Source: Natrialba asiatica DSM 12278 (GTDB taxonomy: Archaea; Halobacteriota; Halobacteria; Halobacteriales; Natrialbaceae). Taken from it: a stretch of DNA of 64,000 bases. Below the pieces are notes generated by a model. The model was not told the origin of the DNA, made no database searches, and was given only the letters and a program-made list of their open reading frames with translations. Each line of letters opens with the position of its first letter. The stretch's first letter is position 1. Where the stretch lies: positions 1 to 64,000 of the forward strand of contig NZ_AOIO01000040.1 of the NCBI RefSeq assembly GCF_000337555.1. Direction: 5' to 3'. Below are positions 34,309-43,426 of this stretch, one piece after another. A program made the translations under genes and the position numbers.

Positions 34309-34734
34309 ATGAGCGGTCGAGTTGGGCCGTCGATGTGGTTCCCGGACCGGCCCCCGACGCGGACGGATATCAGCATGATCGGGGTTGGAGTCGTGCTACT
34401 CCTCGTGAACGTGCCGTTTCACCAGCCGTTATCGTGGCGAGCAATCGCTGTCGGATTGGTCGCGGTTCTCTTCGTACTCGGCCCAGGAGCCAACACGCGA
34501 CTCGCAGCGTCCATCGGTCAGTGGTTCCGAGAGATCGGAGCCGATGGCCGGATGGGCGTCATCCTCCTGTACTGCTGTGCGGTGGTCCTACTACTCGTAG
34601 TCGTTCCGATACGGCTCGCATTCCTCCCGCACGCCTTCATCGGTGGGATACTGGCGAACACGCTGTACGCCGTCGCTTACGTGGCGTGGGCCAAGAAGGG
34701 ACGCGGATGGCGGATTAATCAGGGTACTAACTGA
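34309..34734 (+). CDS. Small membrane protein, 141 aa
   Basis: Starts at 34309 (MSGRVGPSMWFPDRPP) and has four hydrophobic helices (ISMIGVGVVLLLVNVPF; WRAIAVGLVAVLFVLGPGA; GVILLYCCAVVLLLVVVPI; IGGILANTLYAVAYVAWA) and a basic C-terminus (KKGRGWRI). I do not recognise a family. The preceding long open frame (from 33820) overlaps the SpoIIM gene on the other strand and is not used. The start at 34333 is possible. Confidence 0.65.
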   Translation: MSGRVGPSMWFPDRPPTRTDISMIGVGVVLLLVNVPFHQPLSWRAIAVGLVAVLFVLGPGANTRLAASIGQWFREIGADGRMGVILLYCCAVVLLLVVVPIRLAFLPHAFIGGILANTLYAVAYVAWAKKGRGWRINQGTN

Positions 34735-35109
34735 GAGGGGCAGTGGCTGCCATGGGAGTAGAAAGTGGTGTGACAGAGCACTCCCACCGACCGATTCGCG
34801 AGTTCACTGTACCGATCACTAGTGAGTGGAGTCGAGATTTGGGCCGAGACAGGCGACCTCCAAGGGGCGAGCGAAGCCGGCGAGCAGATCAGGGCCCACC
34901 GTGGAGACTGCTGAGACGGTGAGTGCCACGAGAGGAACCCGCCTCGAGTTCGCACTCAAATACGGCGGGAGTGGACCGGCGGTGCTCTCGAACGGGAACA
35001 CCAGTTCCAGTGGAAATGAAGGGGCACAAGCGGCGGGACCAAACGCGACTGGCCACTACCGCGGCGGCGCACTCGTAACCGTTACGCTAACACGGCCGAC
35101 CGCGAAACG
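34735..35109. other. Intergenic region, no gene seen
   Basis: No supported gene in 375 bases. It contains GC-rich sequence with weaker codon bias than its neighbours and a forward open frame (34826-35317) that has no domain and runs into the deaminase gene in another frame. It could contain eroded insertion-sequence DNA, but I found neither terminal repeats nor a transposase motif. Confidence 0.3.
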
Positions 35110-36414
35110 ATGCGTATGGCGACACTCGCGATTACCGGCGGACAACTCCTTCGCCCGGACGGCACGATTTCCCGCGCGGACGTCCTCGTCGATCAAGACG
35201 AGGGGACGATCCTCGAACTCGGCGACGACCTCGCCGGTACCGGCGATACGAACCTCGACGCCTCGAACGCGCTCGTCACGCCCGGCTTCGTCAACGGCCA
35301 CTCCCACGTCGCGATGACCCTCCTCCGCGGCCACGCCGACGACAAGCCGCTCGACGCCTGGCTTCAGGAAGACATCTGGCCCGCCGAGGACGAACTGACG
35401 CCCGAGGACATCCGCGTCGGTGCCGAACTCGGCCTGCTCGAGATGATCAAATCCGGCACCACCGCGTTCGCGGACATGTACTTCGAAGTCCCCGAAATCG
35501 CGGCTGCGGTCGACACGGCGGGGCTTCGCGCCCGCCTCGGACACGGCGTCGTCACCGTCGCAGCCGACGAGGCGGCCGCCCGAGAGGACGCCCAGACGAG
35601 CATCGACGTCGCTCGTGAACTCGACGGCGCGGCGGACGGACGCATTTCGACGGCCTTCATGCCCCACTCGCTGACGACGGTCGGCGAGGAGTACTTAGAC
35701 GAGTTCGTCCCGAAGGCTCGCGAGATCGGGGTGCCGATCCACTACCACGCAAACGAGACGACGGACGAGGTCGCGCCGATCGTCGAGGAGCGCGGGATGC
35801 GACCGCTCGCGTACGCGGCCGAGAAAGGGATGCTCGAACCCGAAGACTTCGTCGCACACGGCGTCCACGTCGACGAGAGCGAGATCGAACTGCTCGCCGA
35901 GGCGGGGACCGGCGTCATCCACTGTCCGGGCTCGAACATGAAACTGGCAAGCGGCATGGCTCCGGTTCAACGGCTGCTCGACGCGGGCGTCACGGTCGGC
36001 CTCGGCACCGACGGTGCGGCCTCGAACAACGACCTCTCCTTGCTCGACGAGGCGCGCGATGCGGCCATGGTCGGCAAACTCGAGACCGGCGACGCGAGCG
36101 CGGTTCCCGCCGGAGCCGTCGCCGAGTTCCTCACGCACGGCACCGCCGACGCGATCGGTCTCGATACCGGCCGACTGGAACCGGGTTCGGCCGCCGATCT
36201 GGCGGTGATCGACCTCGAGACGCCGCATCTGACGCCGCCCCACGACCTCGTGAGCCACCTCGCGTACGCGGCCGCCGCGGCCGACGTGAAACACACAATC
36301 TGTGACGGACAGGTGCTCATGCGCGACCGCGAGGTGCAGACGCTCGACGAGCGTGCAGTGTGCGATCGGGCGCGCGAACACGCTGTGGCACTGGTTGATC
36401 GCGCCGCGGAGTGA
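35110..36414 (+). CDS. mtaD: S-adenosylhomocysteine / 5'-methylthioadenosine deaminase
   Basis: Amidohydrolase of the ATZ/TRZ group with one metal ion: HSHVAM (first His pair, in GFVNGHSHVAMTLLRGHADD), the later His in PIHYHANETTDE, His in EDFVAHGVHVDE, and the Asp in LGTDGAASNNDLSLL. Length and order match MTA/SAH deaminases (434 residues). Substrate is probably S-adenosylhomocysteine or methylthioadenosine, turned into the inosyl derivative. Start is the ATG at 35110 or 35116. The AhcY gene at 37582, which breaks SAH down hydrolytically, lies nearby. Confidence 0.9.
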   Translation: MRMATLAITGGQLLRPDGTISRADVLVDQDEGTILELGDDLAGTGDTNLDASNALVTPGFVNGHSHVAMTLLRGHADDKPLDAWLQEDIWPAEDELTPEDIRVGAELGLLEMIKSGTTAFADMYFEVPEIAAAVDTAGLRARLGHGVVTVAADEAAAREDAQTSIDVARELDGAADGRISTAFMPHSLTTVGEEYLDEFVPKAREIGVPIHYHANETTDEVAPIVEERGMRPLAYAAEKGMLEPEDFVAHGVHVDESEIELLAEAGTGVIHCPGSNMKLASGMAPVQRLLDAGVTVGLGTDGAASNNDLSLLDEARDAAMVGKLETGDASAVPAGAVAEFLTHGTADAIGLDTGRLEPGSAADLAVIDLETPHLTPPHDLVSHLAYAAAAADVKHTICDGQVLMRDREVQTLDERAVCDRAREHAVALVDRAAE

Positions 36415-36540
36415 GGCGGCCGACCGTCTCGGCGTGAACGGAATCCGAACGCTCAGAGGAGCCCATAAACGGTATACTCGTCTTTTGGACGGTCTCGATG
36501 AGCCGAAAACCGACCGAACGACCCCGAACCGCCGGCGGGA

Positions 36541-36547
36541 TTTATTC
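36541..36547 (+). promoter_or_regulatory. TATA box of the repeat-rich secreted protein
   Basis: TTTATTC, about 30 bp before the ATG at 36575, consistent with a leaderless transcript. Confidence 0.5.
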
Positions 36548-36574
36548 GTGATTCTCGAACTGTCACGGCTTGCA

Positions 36575-37330
36575 ATGAGTCGCCACAACCGCGTTGCAAT
36601 CGCAATCGCTGCACTGGTCGTCCTCTCCGTGGCCGCCTTCCCCGGCGCGGTCGCCGCGGACGAATCGACCAGCGAGTCAGCGCTCGAAATCGACGTTGCA
36701 CAGGACGAGACGGTGACCGTCACCGTCACCGAAAACGACGCCGTCGTCGACGAGATGAACCTGACCGTCACCGCGGTCGACGACAACGAAACGTACGCGG
36801 ACGCCGGCACCTACACCGGCGTCGACGGCGAGTTCACCCTTTCGCCTCCGGACGGAAACGAGTCGGTCGAACTCGCGTTCGGCGCGACGGTCGACAATGC
36901 GACGGTCGAAACGACCGAGACGATCGACGGAGCCGCCGCCGAGAACGAGACGCCCTTCGGCGCGCTCGTCTCGCAGTTCGTCGCGGACAACAAGAACGAA
37001 ACCGACGGGCCGTTCGGCCTCGCGGTGGCCAACTTCGTCGTCGAGAACAATCCGGGTAACGCACCCGACCACGCCGGACCGCCCGCACACGCCGGTCCGG
37101 GCAATGACGGCGAGAACGCAACCGACCGACAGGGCCCGCCGGCTCACGCCGGACCGGGCGGCGATAATTCTGCCGACGGCGATGACGATAGCGAGAACTC
37201 GACGGCCGAACTCGACGGGGAAGATGCAGAGACGGTCGACGAGGAGCAAAACAGCGACGATGATACCGAAGACGAGTTCAACGGCGGCGGACCGCCGTCA
37301 CACGCCGGAGCGAACGGCGCCAACCGCTAA
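36575..37330 (+). CDS. Secreted protein with GPPAHAGPG repeats
   Basis: A 251-residue protein with a Sec signal peptide (~1-27, VAIAIAALVVLSVAAFPGAV, cut near AVAAD). A ~70-residue beta-rich region with T/V alternation (TVTVTVTENDAVVDEMNLTV) follows, then a segment NETPFGALVSQFVADNKNET and NETDGPFGLAVANFVVENNP that is an internal repeat. The final third has three or more GPPAHAGPG-like repeats in an acidic background, ending GGGPPSHAGANGANR. No membrane anchor is seen, so it is probably released or held by the cell surface. TATA TTTATTC (36541-36547) is about 30 bp upstream. No family recognised. Confidence 0.75.
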   Translation: MSRHNRVAIAIAALVVLSVAAFPGAVAADESTSESALEIDVAQDETVTVTVTENDAVVDEMNLTVTAVDDNETYADAGTYTGVDGEFTLSPPDGNESVELAFGATVDNATVETTETIDGAAAENETPFGALVSQFVADNKNETDGPFGLAVANFVVENNPGNAPDHAGPPAHAGPGNDGENATDRQGPPAHAGPGGDNSADGDDDSENSTAELDGEDAETVDEEQNSDDDTEDEFNGGGPPSHAGANGANR

Positions 37331-37581
37331 CGACGCCGGCCGTATGCAGTACCGTATCCGCCATCGGACGACGGCTCTCCGTTCAGAGGCACCACCCACC
37401 ACATCGCTCGTCCCGTCGCCGATGCCGGTCTCGACCGCGGCGGTCATCGCCATCGGCCGTCCACGCCGCTGGCACACCGCCGACGTCCGCCGGCCTGAAC
37501 TCGATCCGTATTCGCCGGCAGCGCTCGTTTTGGTTGGTTGCCTTCGGTAGCGTTTTGGCCCCCGTCGCACTTACTCGATGT

Positions 37582-38865
37582 ATGAGCGACTATCAGCGGA
37601 TCAGCGAACAGTTGGACGACGTCGCCGACGCTCGCGAGGAGGGGCGTCGGAAGATGGACTGGGCCGCCCAACACATGCCCATTCTCGAGCACGTTCGCGA
37701 CGAGTTCACCGCGGACCGGCCGTTCGAGGGCGAACGGATCGGGATGGCGATGCACGTCGAGGCGAAGACGGCGATGCTGGTCGAGACGCTCGCCGAGGGC
37801 GGTGCGGAGGTAGCTATCACGGGCTGCAACCCGCTCTCGACGCACGACGACGTGAGCGCGGCCCTGGATAGCCACGAGAACATCACGAGCTACGCGAAAC
37901 GCGGCGTCGACGACGAGGGGTACTACGCCGCCATCGAGGCCGTCATCGGCCACGAGCCAACCATCACCGTTGACGACGGCATGGACCTCGTCGCCGCCAT
38001 CCACGAGGACTACCCCGAACTGATCGAGACCATCATCGGCGGGGCCGAGGAGACGACTACGGGCGTCCACCGCCTTCGCTCGATGGACGACGACGGCGCG
38101 CTCGAGTACCCGGTGTTCGCGGTCAACGACACGCCGATGAAGCGCCTGTTCGACAACGTCCACGGCACCGGCGAGTCCTCCCTCGCGAGCATCGCCATGA
38201 CCACGAACCTCTCGTGGGCCGGCAAGAACGTCGTCGTCGCCGGCTACGGCTACTGCGGCAAGGGCGTCGCGAAGAAAGCCGCCGGCCAGAACGCGAACGT
38301 CATCGTCACCGAAGTCGAGCCACGGCGCGCCCTCGAGGCACACATGGAGGGATACGAGGTCATGCCGATGGCCGAAGCCGCCGAGGTCGGCGACGTCTTC
38401 CTCACGACGACCGGCAACCGCGACGTCATCGTCGACGAGCACTTCGAGAAGATGCAAGACGGCGTCCTGCTGGCCAACGCCGGCCACTTCGACATCGAGA
38501 TCGACCTCGAGGCGCTCGCCGAGCGCTCCGTCGACCACTACGAAGCCCGCGACGGCGTCGACGCCTACGAGATGGCGGACGGCCGCCGACTGAACGTCAT
38601 CGCCCAGGGCCGCCTCGTCAACCTCGCCGCCCCCGTCTCGCTCGGCCACCCCGTCGAAGTCATGGACCAGTCCTTCGGCGTCCAGGCCGCCTGCGTCCGT
38701 GAACTCGTCGACAACGGCGATCAGTACGACCCCGGCGTCCACGACGTGCCCGACGAACTCGATACGGAAATCGCCGAAATCAAACTCGAAGCCGAAGGCG
38801 TCGAGTTCGACTCGCTGACGGAGACCCAACGCGAGTACATGGACAGCTGGGACCAGGGGACATAA
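37582..38865 (+). CDS. ahcY: Adenosylhomocysteinase
   Basis: Hydrolyses S-adenosylhomocysteine to adenosine and homocysteine, removing the inhibitor of SAM-dependent methyltransferases (several are coded here: rlmE, taw2). NAD-binding motif VVVAGYGYCGKGVAKKA (~217-232) and substrate-site blocks MAMHVEAKTAMLVETL, GCNPLSTHDDVSAAL and DGVLLANAGHFDIEID are all family hallmarks. 427 residues, the normal archaeal length. Start is the ATG at 37582 (MSDYQRISEQLDDVAD); further upstream ATGs in frame are not family-like. Confidence 0.96.
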   Translation: MSDYQRISEQLDDVADAREEGRRKMDWAAQHMPILEHVRDEFTADRPFEGERIGMAMHVEAKTAMLVETLAEGGAEVAITGCNPLSTHDDVSAALDSHENITSYAKRGVDDEGYYAAIEAVIGHEPTITVDDGMDLVAAIHEDYPELIETIIGGAEETTTGVHRLRSMDDDGALEYPVFAVNDTPMKRLFDNVHGTGESSLASIAMTTNLSWAGKNVVVAGYGYCGKGVAKKAAGQNANVIVTEVEPRRALEAHMEGYEVMPMAEAAEVGDVFLTTTGNRDVIVDEHFEKMQDGVLLANAGHFDIEIDLEALAERSVDHYEARDGVDAYEMADGRRLNVIAQGRLVNLAAPVSLGHPVEVMDQSFGVQAACVRELVDNGDQYDPGVHDVPDELDTEIAEIKLEAEGVEFDSLTETQREYMDSWDQGT

Positions 38866-39073
38866 CTGCCGAACACCGCGTTCGTTCGGAACAAGCGGGC
38901 CTGCGGATCGAGTGTTCTGGTATCCGAGTGTACCCGTTTGCTGCTGTTCGTTTGCTGCTGTTTCGATGTCCGATGTGGCGGCGTTCGTCCCACCTCTGTT
39001 GCTCTCGTTGCAGAGTCAGTCGAGCGTGACGGCCGTCACCCTGAACTTGGTCGGGTGTGAGGATCACCTATCG

Positions 39074-40018
39074 ATGCCCGAGACCCCGTCAGCGCCCGAT
39101 GAAAGAGCAACCGATTCTACCGGCACAACCGCTGCAGGGACCACGCGAAAGCGCGACGGCAGTCGCACGGATGGGAGAGGGGACGAGACGGGAACAGAGA
39201 CGGCAGTGGGGACGGGGACAGTGGCAGGGGAAGGGGGACGGGCAGAAACGGAAACAGGGACGGGGAGCTCTAAAGCGAACGGGGACCCAACAGACGCCCG
39301 TTCCTACTCGATCGGCCCGCTACTCAAACGCTCACACATCGACTCGGACGGCCAGCTCGAGGTCAGTATCTACGTCGAAGGCAGTGGCTCACTCGACGAC
39401 ATCGACCTCGACGTTTTCCTCAAACGCTCCCGAATCGACCCCGGCGAGCGAATTGAACTCGGTATCTTCGTCTCGGGCTGTGGCTCCGTCGCCGAAGAGA
39501 CGATCAGCGTCTTTCACGACCACGACGACGTGCTCGATCTGACCGATCCGGGAACGGTACGTCGGAACCGCGTCGATTCGGGCCGGACCGCAGACCCAAC
39601 TGAGGCGGGATCGAGTTCAGCGTCGAGTTCGGTCGGAGCCGAAGACACGACTGCACCCGAAACGGCGGCCTCCCACTCGACGCTGTTTCAGTACGGAGCG
39701 GCAACCGACAACCGACAACTTCGACAAAAGCCGCTCGACGGCAACGGTCGGGACGACCCCGCCTACATCCTCGAGTTCAATACGCGAGCGCACGCGACGC
39801 CCGGCAGATATCGGCTGCCGGTCGTGCTCACGTATCGGTCCGAGGCGGGAATCAAACAGGAGAAACACGTCCGGACCGTTCGGGTGAATAACTGGCGCGA
39901 GCGGTGGGAGCCGTGGGTGACTCGCGGTGTGCTTCTGGGCGGTGTCCTCGGTGTCTGTAGCGCGTTTTATGCGAGCGGTCCTGTGCCGGTCCCTGGGGCG
40001 CTGGGCGCGGGAGTGTGA
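39074..40018 (+). CDS. Haloarchaeal protein with low-complexity N-terminus and C-terminal membrane span
   Basis: A 314-residue protein. The first ~80 residues are Thr/Gly/Glu-rich and coded by a purine-rich run of imperfect GGGACR repeats (39165-39270). A beta-rich region follows, with an internal duplication: GPLLKRSHIDSDGQLEVSIY and DVFLKRSRIDPGERIELGIF. A single hydrophobic helix lies near the end (VTRGVLLGGVLGVCSAFYA). The frame continues upstream to 38912; I choose the ATG at 39074 but cannot decide. No known domain; possibly anchored at the membrane with the body in the cytoplasm. Confidence 0.6.
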   Translation: MPETPSAPDERATDSTGTTAAGTTRKRDGSRTDGRGDETGTETAVGTGTVAGEGGRAETETGTGSSKANGDPTDARSYSIGPLLKRSHIDSDGQLEVSIYVEGSGSLDDIDLDVFLKRSRIDPGERIELGIFVSGCGSVAEETISVFHDHDDVLDLTDPGTVRRNRVDSGRTADPTEAGSSSASSSVGAEDTTAPETAASHSTLFQYGAATDNRQLRQKPLDGNGRDDPAYILEFNTRAHATPGRYRLPVVLTYRSEAGIKQEKHVRTVRVNNWRERWEPWVTRGVLLGGVLGVCSAFYASGPVPVPGALGAGV

Positions 40019-40088
40019 AGACGGCGGGCGCGACCGTGTGACAGACGAGAGAGGAACGCCCAAGGGGGCAGCCCGCAAACGTCCTGGT

Positions 40089-40916
40089 ATGGAAACGTCC
40101 ACACGACAGCGGACGGATGGGCCGGTCCGGTCGACGCTCGTCGGCATCGGGCTGGCAGTGCTCGGACTGGTCGCCTCGCAGTTCACGTCGCTTCCGGCCG
40201 CGCTTCTCGACTCGACGTTGCTCACCAACCCGGGTGGTGCATCAAATCTCGCGACGTTCGTCTTTCTCACCCTGAACTTCGCCGGCTTCGTCCTCGTCGG
40301 CGGGGCCTACCTCTGGTGGACGGATCGCGGCTGGGGATGGCTGGATCTCGAGGTGCCGACGCGGCGCGGCTGGGGCTACATCGGCCTCGGCATCGTCGCC
40401 AGTATCGCGTTCGTCATGGCCGTTAACGTGGTCGCGACGGTCCTCGAACTGCCGTCTTCCGAGAACCAAGTCGTCACGCTGGTCGGGGACGATCCGACCA
40501 TGGTCCTGCTCATGATCGTCATCGTCTTTCTCTTTAACGCCCCCGCCGAAGAGTTCCTGTTCCGGAACGTAATTCAAAAGCGCCTGTACGCCGCGTTCAG
40601 CCGGATGGGCGCGGTCGTGGCGACGAGTCTCATCTTCGCGGTGCTTCACATCCCTTCGTACGCCATCGCGATGGACGGCACCTTCGCCCCGCCCGGCGCT
40701 ATCGCCGTCTCGCTCGCCGTCGTCTTCGGCGGCGCGCTCATCTTCGGCACCCTCTACGCGAAGACCGACAACCTCTTGGTCCCGATCGCAGCCCACGCCA
40801 CGTTCAATGCGATCCAGTTCGGCATCCTCTATCTCGTGCTTCGGTACGCCCCCGACGAACTCGAGACCGCGACAACTGTGTCGCTCGAAACCGGACTGGC
40901 AATCCTGCCACTGTAG
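40089..40916 (+). CDS. CPBP-family intramembrane glutamic endopeptidase
   Basis: Membrane protein of the CAAX-protease/bacteriocin-processing group (CPBP). Eight or so hydrophobic spans; the signature motifs are PAEEFLFRNVIQKRL (EExxxR), FAVLHIPSYAIA and HATFNAIQF (HxxxN), in order and spacing as in the family. Actual substrates in archaea are unknown; relatives cleave prenylated or membrane peptides. Start ATG at 40089 (METSTRQRTDG); the longer frame beginning 39927 overlaps the previous gene. Confidence 0.88.
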   Translation: METSTRQRTDGPVRSTLVGIGLAVLGLVASQFTSLPAALLDSTLLTNPGGASNLATFVFLTLNFAGFVLVGGAYLWWTDRGWGWLDLEVPTRRGWGYIGLGIVASIAFVMAVNVVATVLELPSSENQVVTLVGDDPTMVLLMIVIVFLFNAPAEEFLFRNVIQKRLYAAFSRMGAVVATSLIFAVLHIPSYAIAMDGTFAPPGAIAVSLAVVFGGALIFGTLYAKTDNLLVPIAAHATFNAIQFGILYLVLRYAPDELETATTVSLETGLAILPL

Positions 40917-40943
40917 GCCGTCGCCGACCGCGGTCCCGCCCCG

Positions 40944-40950
40944 TTTATTA
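40944..40950 (+). promoter_or_regulatory. TATA box of hjc
   Basis: TTTATTA about 27 bp before the ATG at 40974, fitting a leaderless transcript. Confidence 0.55.
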
Positions 40951-40973
40951 GCTCCCGCCGGTGACCCTTCCGT

Positions 40974-41495
40974 ATGTCTCAGGCGAAGGGCGACCGCCGC
41001 GAACGCGAACTCGTCAACGAACTCGACGAGGCTGGCTTCGCGGTGATGCGTGCGCCCGCGAGCGGCTCGGCGACGGAACGCGAACTTCCCGACGTACTCG
41101 CCGGCGATAGCGAACAGTTCTACGCGATCGAGGCCAAGTCGAGTTCGGGTGACCCGATCTATCTCACCGGGGAAGAGGTCGAGGCGCTGATCTACTTCGC
41201 GCAGAATTTCGGTGCGAAGCCCCGCATCGGAGTTCGATTCGACCGCGAAGACTGGTACTTCTTCCACCCGGCGGACCTCCACGTCACCGACGGGGGAAAC
41301 TATCGGGTCAAAAAGGAGACGGCGCTGGCCGAGGGCACCGACTTCGCCGAGTTCGTCGGCGCGTCCGAGAAGGTGACCCTCGACGAGGTCGGCGCGGCGG
41401 AAGACGACGGACCGGACGAGGACGTGCTCCGGGTACTCAACGCGGTCGAGCAGGGCGTGATGGGAGTCGAGGAGGCGGCCGACGCGCTCGAGTAG
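40974..41495 (+). CDS. hjc: Holliday junction resolvase Hjc
   Basis: Archaeal nuclease that cuts four-way DNA junctions in recombination, where RadA (48545) also acts. The catalytic set of the family is visible: [18 protein letters not shown] (E), [12 protein letters not shown] (D) and [10 protein letters not shown] (ExK). Then comes a C-terminal extension of ~55 residues, acidic (EDDGPDEDV) and ending in a short helix resembling a helical hairpin ([20 protein letters not shown]). Such extensions are common in haloarchaea. Leaderless promoter supports the 40974 start. Confidence 0.93.
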   Translation: MSQAKGDRRERELVNELDEAGFAVMRAPASGSATERELPDVLAGDSEQFYAIEAKSSSGDPIYLTGEEVEALIYFAQNFGAKPRIGVRFDREDWYFFHPADLHVTDGGNYRVKKETALAEGTDFAEFVGASEKVTLDEVGAAEDDGPDEDVLRVLNAVEQGVMGVEEAADALE

Positions 41496-41504
41496 GCGAC
41501 GGTT

Positions 41505-43337
41505 CTATTCTGCCGTGATCTCGCGCACCCGGTCGGGATCGATCGGTTCGTAGCGAACGATCGGATCGTACGCTTCGAGCGCGAACCGGTCGCCGCTCGT
41601 GATGCCGCGCGCTTCACGGGCTTCGAGTTCGGTCGAGACGAATCGCTGTGCGACGAGCGCCGGTCGGCCGTTGCCCGCCTCGAGTTCTCGCTGGGCGTTC
41701 TCGAGCAACAGTGCCGCCGTGAAGACGTCGAACACGTAGTGCGCCAGTCGTTTGGCCGACAGTTGCGCGTACTCGGCGTCCTCGCCCGCCAGCGTCACCA
41801 GCGCGGTCTCGAGGTCGCGGAATTCGGCTTCGACCGTCTCCGCGGTGTCCGCAAGCGCCGGGTGCGAGACGCCATCGAGTCGCTTCTCGATCGCGTCCCG
41901 GAGCGGTTCGTGAGCCTCCTCGCGCTCGAGCGCCCGGAGCACGTCGAGCGAGAGGACGTTCTCGGTGCCCTCCCAGATCGGCAGGACCTGCGCGTCCCGG
42001 AGCAGACGGTTGGTGACGAAATCGTTCACGTAGCCGTTGCCGCCGTGGATCTCCATCCCGTAGGAGGCCGTCTCGACGGCCATCCGCGCGGTGCGGGCCT
42101 TGGCGATGGGGATCAACAGCCGCATGAGCCGATAGGCGTCGTCGGCCGTCTCACCCGCGCGCTCGGCTCGTTCGCGTTCGGAAAGCAGCCGTGCCGCCTC
42201 GAAGACGTAGGTCGTCGCGGCCTCGTGGGTGACGGCCATGTCGACGAGATCAGCCCGCATCAGCGGGTACCGATCGATCGTCTCGCCGAAGGCCTCGCGG
42301 TTCGCGGCGTAGATCTTGCTCTCGAGCAGCACCCGACCGATGATCCCGCAGGATGCCGCTGCGTTCGACAGGCGCTCGAGGTTGAGCATCTCGGCCATCT
42401 GTCGGAAGCCGTTCTCCGCCTCGCCCACGAGGAACGCCTTCGCGCCGGTGAACTCGACCTCGCCGGTCGGCACCGAGATGGTGCCGAGTTTGTCCTTCAG
42501 CCGCCGGTAGAGTTGATCGTTGACCGACTCGGGAGAGAGCGGACCATCCTCGAGTCGCTGTCCCTTGGTCAAGGGGCCGTCCTGACCCGAACGATCGGGG
42601 TCGGCGTGGGGAACGAGAAACATCGAGAGGCCCGCAGTCCCGTCGGGTGCGTCCGCGGTTCGGGCGAGCGCGAGCGTCCCTTCGGCGTCGATGTTCGAGC
42701 AGAACCACTTCTCGCCGAAGAGCCGCCAGCAACCCGCTCCGTCGTCCCACTCGGCGCGGGTTTCGTTCGCGCCGACGTCGCTGCCGCCCTGTTTCTCGGT
42801 GAGGAACATCGCCCCCTCGATCAGACCGCCGTACTCGCGGCTCGTCAGTGCCTCGTAGAACAGCGCGTGCTCGTCGCCGCCGAACTTCTCGAGGACGAGC
42901 GCGGCGCCGGCGGTCATCGCGACCGGGCAGTCGAATCCCGGATCGGCATACGAGAGCAGACACTGCATGGCGAGGTTGTGCGCCAGTCCCATCGGCTCGT
43001 CGCGCCCCGGCGGCGCTTCGAACGCGTCCGCGACGATTCCCCGCCCGTAGGCCAGCCGCTCGTTCTCGTACTGGCGTTCCGGATAGCGGACCAAGTTCTG
43101 TACCTCGCCGTCCCTGTCGTAGGGCTCGAGTTCAGGTCCGTGGTCGTCGATGTCGTCTGCGTTGGCCGCGATGGTGTGCCCGACGGTCCCGCCGAAGTCG
43201 GCGAGACGGGACTCGGCCCAGGTGAACTCGTCGTCGGTGTAGACCCGCCGAACTTCGCGTCTGAGCGTTCGGTCGAGGGTCCAGTAGTTGACGTCCCGCC
43301 CGTCGCTGAACTCGGCGTAGTCGATCCCTTCGTCCAT
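41505..43337 (-). CDS. Acyl-CoA dehydrogenase, AidB-like subfamily
   Basis: A 610-residue FAD-dependent acyl-CoA dehydrogenase. It has the N-terminal helical domain, the FAD-binding MFLTEKQGGSDVGANETRAE block (~180), AEGTLALARTADAP, the C-terminal helical domain and the MEIHGGNGYVNDFVTNRLLRD motif characteristic of AidB-type proteins. A ~60-residue C-terminal extension is present. AidB proteins in bacteria respond to DNA alkylation, and their acyl-CoA activity is weak; the archaeal substrate is unknown. Start ATG at 43337 with TATA AATAAAATG (rc, 43361-43369) about 27 bp upstream. Confidence 0.88.
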   Translation of the reverse strand: MDEGIDYAEFSDGRDVNYWTLDRTLRREVRRVYTDDEFTWAESRLADFGGTVGHTIAANADDIDDHGPELEPYDRDGEVQNLVRYPERQYENERLAYGRGIVADAFEAPPGRDEPMGLAHNLAMQCLLSYADPGFDCPVAMTAGAALVLEKFGGDEHALFYEALTSREYGGLIEGAMFLTEKQGGSDVGANETRAEWDDGAGCWRLFGEKWFCSNIDAEGTLALARTADAPDGTAGLSMFLVPHADPDRSGQDGPLTKGQRLEDGPLSPESVNDQLYRRLKDKLGTISVPTGEVEFTGAKAFLVGEAENGFRQMAEMLNLERLSNAAASCGIIGRVLLESKIYAANREAFGETIDRYPLMRADLVDMAVTHEAATTYVFEAARLLSERERAERAGETADDAYRLMRLLIPIAKARTARMAVETASYGMEIHGGNGYVNDFVTNRLLRDAQVLPIWEGTENVLSLDVLRALEREEAHEPLRDAIEKRLDGVSHPALADTAETVEAEFRDLETALVTLAGEDAEYAQLSAKRLAHYVFDVFTAALLLENAQRELEAGNGRPALVAQRFVSTELEAREARGITSGDRFALEAYDPIVRYEPIDPDRVREITAE

Positions 43338-43360
43338 ACTCGCAATTGTTACCGTGACTC

Positions 43361-43369
43361 AATAAAATG
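43361..43369 (-). promoter_or_regulatory. TATA box of the acyl-CoA dehydrogenase gene
   Basis: Minus-strand CATTTTATT centred about 27 bp upstream of the ATG at 43337. Confidence 0.55.
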
Positions 43370-43426
43370 AGTGTCACAAAACGGGGTGTGCGTTTCGCCG
43401 CGTTTTCGCTTGAGGGGGGCCGCTCG

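Noticed and set aside
34826-35317. 163-codon ORF before mtaD
   Set aside because: Runs into mtaD in another frame, weak codon bias, no domain.
41739-43370. 543-codon plus-strand ORF opposite the acyl-CoA dehydrogenase
   Set aside because: Same shadow effect; the dehydrogenase has clear motifs and a promoter.
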